The notes under the pieces were generated by a model that had not been told where the DNA came from, ran no database searches, and worked only from the letters and a program-made list of their open reading frames with translations. Source: an uncultured Lachnospiraceae bacterium (lineage in GTDB: Bacteria > Bacillota > Clostridia > Lachnospirales > Lachnospiraceae). Taken from it: 64,000 nt of DNA. The DNA lies in assembly GCA_947650155.1 (NCBI GenBank), contig CANSUS010000002.1, positions 83,981 to 147,980 of the forward strand, given 5' to 3'. The translations under genes were made by a program, and so were the position numbers. This document shows, piece by piece, positions 9,014 through 18,115 of this stretch; position 1 is the stretch's first letter, and each line of letters begins with the position of its first letter.

Positions 9014-9654
9014 AGATAACAATGATAAACGGCAGTCCGAAAGCCAAAAACAGTGCTTCGGAATCACTTCTTTCTATATTAAAAGGATATTGCAATCTGG
9101 CGGCGCCGGATCTTGTTTTGAATAAAATGGTAATAGAGGAGGAGAACATGGCGGAGATATGGAAGAGTGATGCACTGGTCATTGCGTTTCCGCTTTATAT
9201 CGATTCTGTTCCGTCTCATTTGCTGCGCTGCCTTATACAGATTGAGGAGTATGCTCGTCTGCATGGACAGGAAAGAACATCGGAAGAAACAATAAAGGTG
9301 TATGTGGTAATCAATAACGGTTTTTTTCAGGGAAAGCAGAATATGCCTGCAATTGAAGTGATGCAGCACTGGACGAAACGGTGCGGATTTGAGTTTGGAC
9401 AGGCAGTCGGAGTCGGCGGCGGAGGCATGATTAACTTTATAAAAAACGTCCCGGATGGACATGGACCGAAGAAAAATCTAACTTTGGCGTTAAGGGAAAT
9501 GGCAGGAAATATATTGCAAAAGAAGTCCGGTGAGACAAAAGTATTTGAACTGAATTATCCGGCATGGGCATATAAATGGCAGGCGGAATACGGATGGCGC
9601 ATGGCGGCAAGAAAAAATGGACTGAAAAGCAAGGATTTGAATAAAAGGGCTTGA
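9010..9654 (+). CDS. Second flavodoxin-like NAD(P)H-dependent reductase
   Basis: A 214-residue protein starting at the ATG in the ATGA overlap with the upstream gene, after GGGGAGGG. It opens MKITMINGSPKAKNSASES, the classical flavodoxin-fold phosphate-binding loop. ALVIAFPLYIDSVPSHLLR matches the flavin-binding region of NADPH-dependent FMN reductases. The Cys-rich CIGCFGCW motif of its neighbour is missing, so the two may be complementary halves of an electron-transfer pair. Substrate unknown; the TetR context suggests detoxification of a quinone-like or nitro compound (inference). Confidence 0.82.
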   Translation: MKITMINGSPKAKNSASESLLSILKGYCNLAAPDLVLNKMVIEEENMAEIWKSDALVIAFPLYIDSVPSHLLRCLIQIEEYARLHGQERTSEETIKVYVVINNGFFQGKQNMPAIEVMQHWTKRCGFEFGQAVGVGGGGMINFIKNVPDGHGPKKNLTLALREMAGNILQKKSGETKVFELNYPAWAYKWQAEYGWRMAARKNGLKSKDLNKRA

Positions 9655-9708
9655 AAATCGAACATATGTATGATATAGTGTAACAAACAAATGTTTGGGG
9701 AGCGCGCT

Positions 9709-11061
9709 ATGGAGTATAAGATATGTGAAGATAAGACGATAGAAGAGAAGCTTACGATCCTTACGGACGCGGCAAAATATGACGTGGCATGTACCAGCAG
9801 CGGAGTGGAGAGAAGCAATGGAAAGGCGGGAATGGGCAATGCTGTGAAGGCCGGAATCTGTCATAGTTTCAGTTCAGACGGCAGGTGCATTTCTCTTTTG
9901 AAAATATTATTTACCAATGAGTGTATTTATGACTGCAAATATTGTTTAAACCGCAGATCCAATGATATTGTACGGGCCTCCTTTACGCCGGATGAGGTGT
10001 GTACGCTTACGATGGAATTTTACAGGCGCAATTATATAGAAGGACTATTTTTAAGCTCGGGTATTTTATATAATCCGACCTTTACAATGGAACTGATTTA
10101 TCAGACAGTATACAAACTGCGGACAGTGCATCATTTTTACGGATACATTCATGTAAAGGCCATCCCGGGAGCGGCGCCGGAAGTGATACAAAAGACCGGT
10201 TTTCTGGTGGACAGGATGAGCATTAACTTAGAACTTCCGACAGCAGAAGGATTAAACCGGCTGGCGCCGAATAAGAGCAGGAAGACAATACTTGCTCCAA
10301 TGAGACAGATACAGAATGGCATTGCTCAGAATAAGAATGAACTTGTATTATACCGGAACGCACCACAGTTTGTAAGCGGCGGGCAGTCCAGTCAGCTGAT
10401 TGTGGGAGCAACGGCAGAAAATGACTTTCAGATTATGTCTGTAGCGGAAGGACTGTATCAGAAATTTGATTTGAAGCGTGTATTTTATTCTGCCTATGTG
10501 CAGGTAAATCAGGATAAAGATCTGCCTGCTCTGCCGGGAGGTCCGCCTCTTCTTAGAGAGCACCGTTTATATCAGGCAGATTTTCTGATGCGTTATTATG
10601 GTTTTCGGGCGGGAGAACTGTTAAGTGAGGAACGTCCGAATTTTAATGTTTTTCTTGATCCGAAAGCAGATTGGGCGGTCAGGCATTTAGAACAGTTTCC
10701 CGTGGAGATCAACAGGGCGGATTACAAGATGCTTTTGAGAGTGCCGGGAATCGGAGTAAAGAGCGCCAGAAGAATTATACAGGCAAGAAAGAGAACCAGA
10801 CTTGGGTTTGAAGAATTAAAAAAAATTGGAGTGGTGTTGAAACGGGCGCTGTATTTTATTACCTGTGAGGGAAAGATGATGTACCGCACGAAACTGGAAG
10901 AGGACTATATTGTGCGGAATCTGACCTATGTAAAAGAAAAACTTCCTTTTGAAGTCGGCAGCGTGCGTTACGAGCAATTAAATTTATTTGATATGGCGTC
11001 AGATCCTTCCATTCATTATAAACAGATTTCACAGATTGATACGAAAGTTTTGTATGGATAG
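9709..11061 (+). CDS. Radical SAM protein, predicted DNA modification/repair (UDG-linked family)
   Basis: A 450-residue protein. Start ATG 9709 is chosen because TTGGGGAG lies 6 nt upstream; the ATG at 9691 has none. The motif CIYDCKYC (C-x3-C-x2-C) binds the radical-SAM [4Fe-4S] cluster. The segment RAPNKSRKTI-like (LNRLAPNKSRKTILAPM) and the C-terminal helix-hairpin-helix LLRVPGIGVKSARRIIQARK suggest nucleic-acid binding. This matches the TIGR03916 family, defined by linkage to a uracil-DNA-glycosylase-like partner. The next gene, 47 bp downstream, is that partner. Chemistry unknown. Confidence 0.9.
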   Translation: MEYKICEDKTIEEKLTILTDAAKYDVACTSSGVERSNGKAGMGNAVKAGICHSFSSDGRCISLLKILFTNECIYDCKYCLNRRSNDIVRASFTPDEVCTLTMEFYRRNYIEGLFLSSGILYNPTFTMELIYQTVYKLRTVHHFYGYIHVKAIPGAAPEVIQKTGFLVDRMSINLELPTAEGLNRLAPNKSRKTILAPMRQIQNGIAQNKNELVLYRNAPQFVSGGQSSQLIVGATAENDFQIMSVAEGLYQKFDLKRVFYSAYVQVNQDKDLPALPGGPPLLREHRLYQADFLMRYYGFRAGELLSEERPNFNVFLDPKADWAVRHLEQFPVEINRADYKMLLRVPGIGVKSARRIIQARKRTRLGFEELKKIGVVLKRALYFITCEGKMMYRTKLEEDYIVRNLTYVKEKLPFEVGSVRYEQLNLFDMASDPSIHYKQISQIDTKVLYG

Positions 11062-11108
11062 TATTCAGGCATTTAGTATAAAGAAGAAAAAGGCGGGAAA
11101 GATAGTAA

Positions 11109-11882
11109 ATGGAAGAAAAAATATTAATTTGTGAAGATTCTCTGGAAGGGATTTTTACGGCAGTCTATCAGGTATATGCATGGAAGCTTGATAAGGATCA
11201 TGTAGTTTTTCAAATTGGAGAAGAGGGAAATCTGCGGCTTTTTGCAGAATATATTACGGTGGCGCCGGAAGTAGAAAAAGCAGAGAAGGTCATATCCACT
11301 ATTATACGGAAAATGGGAGAAGAAGTATATTGGGATATCTGTTGTATGCTTGCTTCAAGAGATCCGGAAAAAGGACAGGCAGTTTTTCGTACGATTGTTA
11401 CCGCACTAAAGACCGGACAGGGCAGGGAGGTACTGTCGAACGTGAAGGAGCCATATATACAAAAAGCATTTGAACTTGCACGGAATGTGAATTGTGAGGT
11501 GCATCATCTGTATGGTTTTCTAAGGTTTGCGGAATTGGAGAATGGTATGCTTTATGCAAAGATTGGACCTAAAAATAACGTGGTGACACTCCTTGCGCCC
11601 CATTTTGCAGACAGATTTCCACTTGAAAATTTTGTGATCCATGATGTTGTAAGGCGGATATTCGTTCTGCATCCGGCAAAGAAGGGATGTATTGTAGTGA
11701 CCGGAAGGGAATACGATGCATTTCAGCTTCCGGGAGAGTCAGAAGAAGAAATGTATTTTCAGGCACTGTTTGTTGAGTTTTGTCATACAATAGCAATAAA
11801 AGAACGCGAAAATTTGACATTACAAAGAAATATGCTGCCATTGAGATTCCAAGAATTTATGGTCGAAATGGGAAAAAAGTAA
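11109..11882 (+). CDS. DUF4130-type protein, partner of the radical SAM DNA-metabolism protein
   Basis: A 257-residue protein. It contains AFELARNVNCEVHHLYGFLR, LYAKIGPKNNVVTLLAPHFA and FVIHDVVRRIFVLHP, typical of the TIGR03915/DUF4130 family. In other bacteria this domain is sometimes fused to a uracil-DNA glycosylase domain; here no such domain follows and the protein ends shortly after DUF4130. The gene follows the radical SAM gene on the same strand with 47 bp between, suggesting one operon. A role in repair or modification of DNA bases is inferred from this linkage only. Confidence 0.85.
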   Translation: MEEKILICEDSLEGIFTAVYQVYAWKLDKDHVVFQIGEEGNLRLFAEYITVAPEVEKAEKVISTIIRKMGEEVYWDICCMLASRDPEKGQAVFRTIVTALKTGQGREVLSNVKEPYIQKAFELARNVNCEVHHLYGFLRFAELENGMLYAKIGPKNNVVTLLAPHFADRFPLENFVIHDVVRRIFVLHPAKKGCIVVTGREYDAFQLPGESEEEMYFQALFVEFCHTIAIKERENLTLQRNMLPLRFQEFMVEMGKK

Positions 11883-12142
11883 TAAAAATGTTTCTTAACA
11901 GTGTAAAGATGAAAAAGTGACCTTGTGCATTATGCATAAATTGGAAAAAATAAAAACAGGAATAAGAGAAAAGTTGCCAAAGACTGTTGGAAAAGTCCGA
12001 AAATTCACTAAAATTCGTGCAAGAAATAACTCTTTACATTGCCGGATTTTGGAGTATACTAGCTATAAAAGCAGCAAAGTTAAATCTTAAATCCAGTTAC
12101 TTTTGTATTGAATTCTTTATTTTTGAAAGGAAGGTTGACACG

Positions 12143-12367
12143 ATGCAAAGAAAAATCAAATTGAGTGTGGATGAAGTAGAAAATTTTGTAAAGGCTGCAT
12201 GTAATTGCAAGTTCGATATTGACATTTCTTACAACAGATATGTAGTAGACGCTAAGTCAATTTTAGGTGTTTATGGTCTGGACATGACAAAGGTACTGAC
12301 TGTTAATTATGACGGTTATGATGCCGAATTTGAAAACTTCTTAAAACAGTTGGCAATTGCCAGTTAA
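12143..12367 (+). CDS. HPr-like protein lacking the catalytic histidine
   Basis: A 74-residue protein. I start at the ATG at 12143 because GAAAGGAAGG precedes it; the upstream extension to 11987 has no HPr character. The region around SYNRYVVDAKSILGVYGLD matches HPr from strand 2 to the regulatory serine (KSILG = Ser46 region). The GLHARPA segment holding the phosphoryl-accepting His15 is absent and replaced by VDEVENFVKAAC. It therefore cannot act as a normal phosphocarrier. It could be a Crh-like partner of CcpA phosphorylated by HPr kinase; that role is inference. It has its own terminator. Confidence 0.8.
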   Translation: MQRKIKLSVDEVENFVKAACNCKFDIDISYNRYVVDAKSILGVYGLDMTKVLTVNYDGYDAEFENFLKQLAIAS

Positions 12368-12410
12368 GAAGATATATTGGTTTTACAATTTTAACTCATC
12401 CACGAGAATT

Positions 12411-12456
12411 GACTCCCTAAACAAGATAGAGTACTATCTTGATAGGGAGTTTTTTC
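12411..12456 (+). terminator. Rho-independent terminator after the HPr-like gene
   Basis: A long hairpin: ACTCCCTA pairs with TAGGGAGT, and an inner perfect stem AAGATAG/CTATCTT encloses the loop AGTA. TTTTTT follows. It separates the HPr-like gene from the helicase gene. Confidence 0.9.
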
Positions 12457-12524
12457 ATATGTTTCATAAAACACATGTTTAACCAGAGAACTCGCAGGTA
12501 TGATCGGCGAATAAGGAGGCAGTT

Positions 12525-14960
12525 TTGGAGATTAAGGTATCAGTCCGCAGTCTGGTGGAGTTTATTTTACGTTCAGGAGATATAGATAATAGACGAATAT
12601 CCTCTGTGGATAATGCGATGGCGGAAGGAAGCCGGATTCATCGTATGATACAGAGGCGGATGGGAGCGGATTATCATGCCGAAGTATCGCTGCGCCATTC
12701 TTTTGATATGGGGGAATACGTGATTGTTATTGAAGGAAGGGCGGATGGTATTATAGCAGACTCCCGGAACCCCGGGAAAGTTACGATAGATGAGATTAAA
12801 GGCACTTATAGAGATCTTACCAGAATGAAAGCGCCCATTGGGGTGCATATTGCTCAGGCAAAGTGCTATGCTTTCATTTACGCACTGCAAAATTCTCTGG
12901 AGAAGATTAAGGTAAGAATGACGTATTGTCAGATTGAGACAGAGGAGATTCGCTATTTTGAAGAGGAGTATGAATTTAAGACGCTGCAGGAATGGTTTAT
13001 GGAGGTTCTTGCACAGTACAGGAAATGGGCGGATTTTCAATCTGAGTGGGGCAGACTTCGTCAGGAATCCATTAAGAATATGGAGTTTCCGTTTCCATAC
13101 AGAGAGGGGCAGAAGGATTTAGTAACTTACGTTTACCGCACGATTTATCATAAAAGAAAACTTTTTATTGAAGCGCCTACAGGTGTGGGCAAGACAATTT
13201 CTACCGTGTTCCCAAGTGTGAAAGCGATTGGAGAAGGAATGGGTAACAAACTCTTTTATCTGACAGCAAAGACAATTACCAGAACCGTTGCGGAAGAAGC
13301 GTTTTCGATTTTACGGGAACAGGGGCTGCAGTTTAAAACAGTGATTTTGACGGCAAAGGAAAAAATCTGCTTTATGGAAGAAGTGGAGTGTAATCCGGAC
13401 GCCTGTCCTTATGCCAGAGGCCATTTTGACAGAATCAATGATGCCATGTATGAACTGCTTACCGCAAGGGATTGTTTCAGCAGGGAAAGTATTGAGGAAT
13501 ATGCGGGAAAACATAAGGTATGTCCTTTTGAAATGTGTTTGGACATGAGCCTGTTTTCTGACGGGATTATCTGCGACTATAACTATGTTTTTGATCCCCA
13601 TGTATATCTGCGCCGTTTCTTTTCGGAAGGAATCAAAGGGGAGTATCTCTTTTTAATTGATGAGGCGCATAATCTTGTGGACAGAGGACGGGAAATGTAC
13701 AGTGCCGTGTTAGTAAAAGAGGATTTTCTTGCTTTGAAAAAAACAGTCAGACTCTATGATTCAAAGATGGAAAAGCAGCTGGAGAAATGTAACAGGGAAC
13801 TTCTCCAATTAAAAAGAGAATGTGAAACATATAAAATAGTCGAATACATAGATCCGTTTGTGAGGGCGCTCACCAGACTGGCCTCTGACATTGATAAATT
13901 TTTAGAGGATCATGAGAGAGAAGAGAGTCCTGTGAAAAAGGATGTGCTGGAGTTTTACTTTCAGGTCACTCATTTTCTGGATATTTATGAACGAATGGAT
14001 GAAAATTATGCCGTTTATACGGAAAATGAATCAGACGGAAGTTTTATACTGAAGCTGTTTTGCATGAATCCGGCGGTCAATCTCGCTGAGTGTATGGCAA
14101 GGGGCAGGAGCAGCATTTTGTTTTCCGCCACACTGCTTCCTATTCAGTATTATAAAAGTCTGCTTGGAGGGACAGCGGAAGATTACGAAGCCTATGCAAA
14201 GTCAGTATTTGATCCGGCAAAAAGGGCGCTTTATATCGGCAGGGACGTGACAAGTAAATATACAAGAAGGTCCCAGATGGAATATCGGAATATTGCCGCC
14301 TATATTCATGAAATTATAAAGAACAGACAGGGAAATTATATGGTTTTTCTGCCTTCTCACGCTTTCCTAAGTGAAGTTTATGCTGCTTATATGAACTATT
14401 ACTGTGAAGAAGATCAGGCGGAATGCCTGCTTCAGGAAGATCATATGAATGAACAGGAGAGAGAAGAATTTTTAAACCGTTTCCGGGAAAATAATAGCAT
14501 GGTGAAGGAACAAATGGTCACAGATACTATGTTGTCGGAAAAAATATTTATGGATATTGAATATGACGAGGACAGGACTCTGATCGGATTTTGTGTGATG
14601 GGCGGGATATTCAGTGAAGGAATCGATTTGAAAAACGACAGCCTGATTGGCGTTATTATTGTAGGTACAGGACTGCCGCAGATATGTAATGAAAGGGAGA
14701 TTCTGAAAGACTTTTTTCAAAACCGCGGAGAACGGGGATTTGATTATGCTTATCGGTATCCAGGGATGAATAAAGTGCTGCAGGCGGCGGGGCGTGTGAT
14801 CCGTACCGCGGATGATGTAGGAATTGTAGCGCTTTTGGATGAACGATTTTTAGAAATTTCTTATCAAAAAATGTTCCCAAGAGAATGGGAACATTTTGAA
14901 TCGCTGGGAGTATTGGAAATTGCAAAGCGGGTAGAAAAATTCTGGAATGACTGGCTATGA
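12525..14960 (+). CDS. Nuclease-helicase fusion: PD-(D/E)XK domain plus XPD/DinG-like helicase
   Basis: An 811-residue protein starting at TTG (12525), 5 nt after AAGGAGG. Residues 1-170 form a Cas4/RecB-like PD-(D/E)XK nuclease with E70, D74 and D89-E90-I-K92. The helicase has Walker A at 217-224 (APTGVGKT), a cysteine-rich insert (C282, C289, C294, C317, C333, C338) compatible with an iron-sulfur cluster, and a DEAH box at 379-382 (DEAHN). The C-terminal motif VI is [15 protein letters not shown]-like helicases unwind DNA 5'-to-3'. It lies downstream of the radical SAM/DUF4130 pair and overlaps the endonuclease IV gene tail by 6 bp, convergent, so a DNA repair role is likely. Confidence 0.92.
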   Translation: MEIKVSVRSLVEFILRSGDIDNRRISSVDNAMAEGSRIHRMIQRRMGADYHAEVSLRHSFDMGEYVIVIEGRADGIIADSRNPGKVTIDEIKGTYRDLTRMKAPIGVHIAQAKCYAFIYALQNSLEKIKVRMTYCQIETEEIRYFEEEYEFKTLQEWFMEVLAQYRKWADFQSEWGRLRQESIKNMEFPFPYREGQKDLVTYVYRTIYHKRKLFIEAPTGVGKTISTVFPSVKAIGEGMGNKLFYLTAKTITRTVAEEAFSILREQGLQFKTVILTAKEKICFMEEVECNPDACPYARGHFDRINDAMYELLTARDCFSRESIEEYAGKHKVCPFEMCLDMSLFSDGIICDYNYVFDPHVYLRRFFSEGIKGEYLFLIDEAHNLVDRGREMYSAVLVKEDFLALKKTVRLYDSKMEKQLEKCNRELLQLKRECETYKIVEYIDPFVRALTRLASDIDKFLEDHEREESPVKKDVLEFYFQVTHFLDIYERMDENYAVYTENESDGSFILKLFCMNPAVNLAECMARGRSSILFSATLLPIQYYKSLLGGTAEDYEAYAKSVFDPAKRALYIGRDVTSKYTRRSQMEYRNIAAYIHEIIKNRQGNYMVFLPSHAFLSEVYAAYMNYYCEEDQAECLLQEDHMNEQEREEFLNRFRENNSMVKEQMVTDTMLSEKIFMDIEYDEDRTLIGFCVMGGIFSEGIDLKNDSLIGVIIVGTGLPQICNEREILKDFFQNRGERGFDYAYRYPGMNKVLQAAGRVIRTADDVGIVALLDERFLEISYQKMFPREWEHFESLGVLEIAKRVEKFWNDWL

Positions 14961-15821
14961 CATCAATAATGCAATTTCTTCTTTATACGGAGGAAGCGAT
15001 TTTTCACTTCCGTCTTTGGCTGGAAGATAGGGAGTTTCTAAAATCTTTGGCACTGTCTGAAACTCAGGCATGTGTACAATTGTCTTTAATGTGGAAAGTC
15101 CGATTGTACCGTCTCCAATATTGGCGTGGCGGTCTTTTCCGGCACCCAGCGTATTTTTACTGTCGTTTATATGAATTGCAGCGATCTGGTCCAGTCCCAG
15201 TATTCGGTCAAAATCCTGCAATACGCCATCCAGATTATGTACGATATCATAACCAGCGTCATTTAAATGGCAGGTGTCCAGACAGACACGAAGCTTGTCG
15301 TTATAGACTACGCCGTCATAAATGGCAGCAAGCTCTTCAAAAGAGCGTCCGATCTCAGAACCTTTTCCTGCCATTGTTTCTAATGCAGCCAGACAATTTG
15401 TATCTCTGGTGATGACTTCGTTTAACCCTTTTATGATCTTTTGAATCCCTGCTTCGGCGCCGGCGCCGACGTGGGAGCCGGGGTGCAGGATCAGTACGCT
15501 GCTGCCCATAGCGGCAGTGCGTTCCAATTCTAAAGTCAGAAAATCCACAGCAAGTTTAAAAATATCAGGTTTTATCGTATTAGCCAGATTGATGATGTAA
15601 GGTGCATGTACAACAAAACATGTGATATTGTTTTCCTGCATGGCTGTTTTTGCCGCTTCAATATTTAAGTCCTTTATTTCTTTTCTTTTTGTATTCTGTG
15701 GTGCGCCTGTATATACCATAAAGGTATTTGCATGATAAGAAAGCGCTTCTTTTACAGAACCTAAAAGCATTTCTTTTCCGCTCATGCTTACATGGGAGCC
15801 AAGTAAAACAGAAGATTCCAT
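14955..15821 (-). CDS. nfo: Endonuclease IV (AP endonuclease)
   Basis: A 288-residue protein, normal length for Nfo. It opens [18 protein letters not shown]. The metal-binding and active-site blocks are all present: [72 protein letters not shown] and KILETPY. It cleaves the DNA backbone 5' to abasic sites using three zinc ions. It is encoded convergently with the nuclease-helicase. The GH13 gene lies 21 bp upstream on the same strand, so the two may be co-transcribed although functionally unrelated. Confidence 0.96.
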   Translation of the reverse strand: MESSVLLGSHVSMSGKEMLLGSVKEALSYHANTFMVYTGAPQNTKRKEIKDLNIEAAKTAMQENNITCFVVHAPYIINLANTIKPDIFKLAVDFLTLELERTAAMGSSVLILHPGSHVGAGAEAGIQKIIKGLNEVITRDTNCLAALETMAGKGSEIGRSFEELAAIYDGVVYNDKLRVCLDTCHLNDAGYDIVHNLDGVLQDFDRILGLDQIAAIHINDSKNTLGAGKDRHANIGDGTIGLSTLKTIVHMPEFQTVPKILETPYLPAKDGSEKSLPPYKEEIALLMS

Positions 15822-15842
15822 AACACTCGTTATACCTTTCGA

Positions 15843-17153
15843 TTAATCTAAAGATTGAAGGATATAGGCGGTGTAGGCGGGCAGTTTCATACCGCCGTCC
15901 ATTGAAATTTCTTCCCCGGAGATCAAATCTTTAAAACGGGAACAGCCGGCGTTAAAATGAGCGGTAAATTCATCGGCATCTGCATTGATGGCGACAAAGA
16001 CGCGTTCTCCATTATAATTACGCTCGATTACACACTGCTTATTTGTCAGAAGGGACGAAGCAAAACTACCGTAATTTAATGGTGCGGATTCTTTTTTAAT
16101 AGAAGAAAGTACAGAAATAAATTCTGTTAAATCATTCCACAGCGGTTCGTCAAAGCAGGCTCTGAGCGCAGGATCGCCCTGACTTTTATCCGCTTTAGCC
16201 CCCCACTCGCTTCCGTAATAAATGCATGGAATTCCAGGCATGCCAAAGAGCAGTGCATAAATAAGCGGAAGATGTTTTTCATTGGTGAGGATGCTTGCAA
16301 CTCTGGATACATCATGGTTGTCCACAAAACATAACAGATGCTTTCCTTTATAAAGAGTCCAGTTTTCAGGACCGAACTGTCTAAGCAGAGAATGATTGAT
16401 TTCAAACATATTCATGCTGTTGAAGCTGGAATAAAGTCCTTTATAACATTCATAATTGGTTGCGGAATGCAGCATGGAATCGTTCATCAGGCGGTTGTAG
16501 TCGCCGTGGAGCATTTCTCCGACTAAGAAAAAGTCTTCTTTTAATCCGTCGCAAAAGCTTCTGAGTCTGCTTACGAATTCCGGTGAGAGACAGTAAGCCA
16601 CATCCAGACGGATTCCGTCGATGTCAAAGTTATCAATCCAGAAACGTACGCTTTCCAAAAGATATTGAACCACCTCTTCATTACCGAGATTTAATTTTAC
16701 AAGATCATAGTTGCCTTCCCACCCTTCGTACCAGAGGCCGTCATTATAGTTGGAATTTCCGTTCAGATCGATATGAAACCAGGAAAGATAACGGGAGTTT
16801 TCACGATTTTTTACCACATCCTGAAACGCAAAGAATCCGCGTCCCGCATGATTAAAGACACCGTCCAAAACGACTTTGATTCCGTTGTCATGCAAATGGT
16901 CGCATACTTCCTTAAAATCCTCATTTGTACCGAGGCGGCAGTCAATTTTACGATAGTCTCTCGTATTGTAACCGTGTGTGTCAGATTCAAAAACGGGAGA
17001 GAAATAGATTGCATTTGCTCCCAGTTTTTTAATATGTTCCGTCCAGTCTTTTACCTTTAAGATGCGGGAGGTTAAAACACCGTCGTTTTCAAACGGCGCA
17101 CCGCAGAATCCCAAAGGATATATTTGATAGAAAACACTTTCATAAGCCCACAT
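15843..17153 (-). CDS. GH13 alpha-amylase-family glycosidase
   Basis: A 436-residue cytosolic-looking protein with no signal peptide. The GH13 conserved regions are present: VLDGVFNHAGRGFFAF (region I), DGIRLDVAYCL with the Asp nucleophile, FLVGEMLHGDY with the Glu acid/base, and FVDNHDVSRVAS with the transition-state Asp. The compact size and the opening YESVFYQIYPLGFCGAP suggest an intracellular cyclomaltodextrinase or maltodextrin glucosidase without large accessory domains. The exact substrate cannot be told from sequence. The start ATG at 17153 lies after a GAGGTAAT-type site. Confidence 0.9.
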   Translation of the reverse strand: MWAYESVFYQIYPLGFCGAPFENDGVLTSRILKVKDWTEHIKKLGANAIYFSPVFESDTHGYNTRDYRKIDCRLGTNEDFKEVCDHLHDNGIKVVLDGVFNHAGRGFFAFQDVVKNRENSRYLSWFHIDLNGNSNYNDGLWYEGWEGNYDLVKLNLGNEEVVQYLLESVRFWIDNFDIDGIRLDVAYCLSPEFVSRLRSFCDGLKEDFFLVGEMLHGDYNRLMNDSMLHSATNYECYKGLYSSFNSMNMFEINHSLLRQFGPENWTLYKGKHLLCFVDNHDVSRVASILTNEKHLPLIYALLFGMPGIPCIYYGSEWGAKADKSQGDPALRACFDEPLWNDLTEFISVLSSIKKESAPLNYGSFASSLLTNKQCVIERNYNGERVFVAINADADEFTAHFNAGCSRFKDLISGEEISMDGGMKLPAYTAYILQSLD

Positions 17154-17351
17154 AATATTACCTCACTTCTTCATTAGATTTTACTGATATATTTTACCAT
17201 ATCAGAAGAAATGTGACCAGTAAAACGTGTAGAAATTGAGAGAACTGTCATTCGCGTTACAAGCAAGATATTGTAGATTAACATAATGTGTGGCATACGA
17301 CAGATAAATATAAGAGGACACCTGTTTTTTTGCAAGGTAAATTGCAAGGAG

Positions 17352-17433
17352 TTATGCACATGGTTTGTGGATAAGTTTTGTGGATAAGCTTTAAAATAAT
17401 GATAAATCCACAGTTTACACATAGTTATCCACA
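17352..17433. promoter_or_regulatory. Cluster of DnaA boxes in a large intergenic region
   Basis: Three exact consensus DnaA boxes lie within 68 bp: TGTGGATAA at 17366-17374 and 17379-17387, and TTATCCACA at 17425-17433. TTATGCACA at 17352-17360 (one mismatch) and AAATCCACA at 17404-17412 (two mismatches) add to the group. The cluster is in the 632-bp gap between the GH13 gene and padR, with no dnaA, dnaN or other replication gene in the window. The rest of the gap (17434-17672) is AT-rich and I see no gene in it. A role as a DnaA-titrating or replication-control site is inference. Confidence 0.7.
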
Positions 17434-17672
17434 ACAAACTAAGCAAAAAATTATGAATGTTATACTTGCAAAATTTGACAACTGTTGTAGAAAAAGGGAA
17501 AAAGATTAGGAAAAAGGGTCTATGACATAAAATATCGCAAAAAACGACATTATGTTACCTGAAAACATTTCACTTCTTTTAACTGGGGGCTGATCCCACA
17601 GAACGTCTTCACGGGCATGTTACAATGTTTATGGAATACAATTTTCGTAAATGTAATTTTATAAAATAGTTG

Positions 17673-17701
17673 TTGACAAATAATATTATATGGAATATAG
17701 T
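17673..17701 (+). promoter_or_regulatory. Probable promoter of the padR operon
   Basis: TTGACA (17673-17678), a 17-bp spacer and TATAGT (17696-17701). The ~85 bp downstream to the start codon repeat ATAATATTA/ATATGGAATATAG-like sequence, which could hold the PadR operator. Exact operator boundaries cannot be fixed by eye. Confidence 0.65.
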
Positions 17702-17785
17702 ATAAACAGATACAATATTATACGCCATATAACATATACAAAATATAATATTGCATAAATAAATAATATTATAGGAGGTCAAAAT

Positions 17786-18115
17786 ATGGTTTTTAACACA
17801 GGTGCAGCGCTTTTAGATGCGATTGTGCTTGCCATCTGTTCCAGAGAACCGGAAGGGACTTACGGATATAAGATAACCCAGGAAGTCCGAAGTGTGATTG
17901 AAATATCGGAATCTACACTGTACCCGGTACTCAGGCGGCTTCAGAAAGAAGCGTGTCTGGAAGTCTACGATATGGCATGTGCGGGCAGGAACCGCAGATA
18001 TTATAAGGTAACAGAACGCGGCAGAGTGCAGCTTAATTTATATGAAAGTGAATGGAGAAGATATTCGGCGAAAATTACGGGGATGTTTGAGGGAGGTTGC
18101 TATGAACAGATATGA
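17786..18115 (+). CDS. PadR-family transcriptional regulator
   Basis: A 109-residue winged-helix repressor: LLDAIVLAICSREPEGTYGY, the recognition region ISESTLYPVLRRLQKEACLE and the wing RNRRYYKVTERGRVQL are standard PadR family-2 features. GGAGG precedes the ATG. It overlaps the downstream DUF1700 gene by 14 bp, and a DUF4097 gene follows. PadR, DUF1700 (HAAS) and DUF4097 genes commonly form one operon in Firmicutes, where they are thought to act in envelope or stress responses. It probably represses its own operon. Confidence 0.95.
   Translation: MVFNTGAALLDAIVLAICSREPEGTYGYKITQEVRSVIEISESTLYPVLRRLQKEACLEVYDMACAGRNRRYYKVTERGRVQLNLYESEWRRYSAKITGMFEGGCYEQI

Noticed and set aside
17352..17433. 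A chromosomal replication origin (oriC)
   Set aside because: DnaA boxes are present but dnaA, dnaN, recF, gyrB and rpmH are not nearby, and no clear AT-rich unwinding 13-mers were found.
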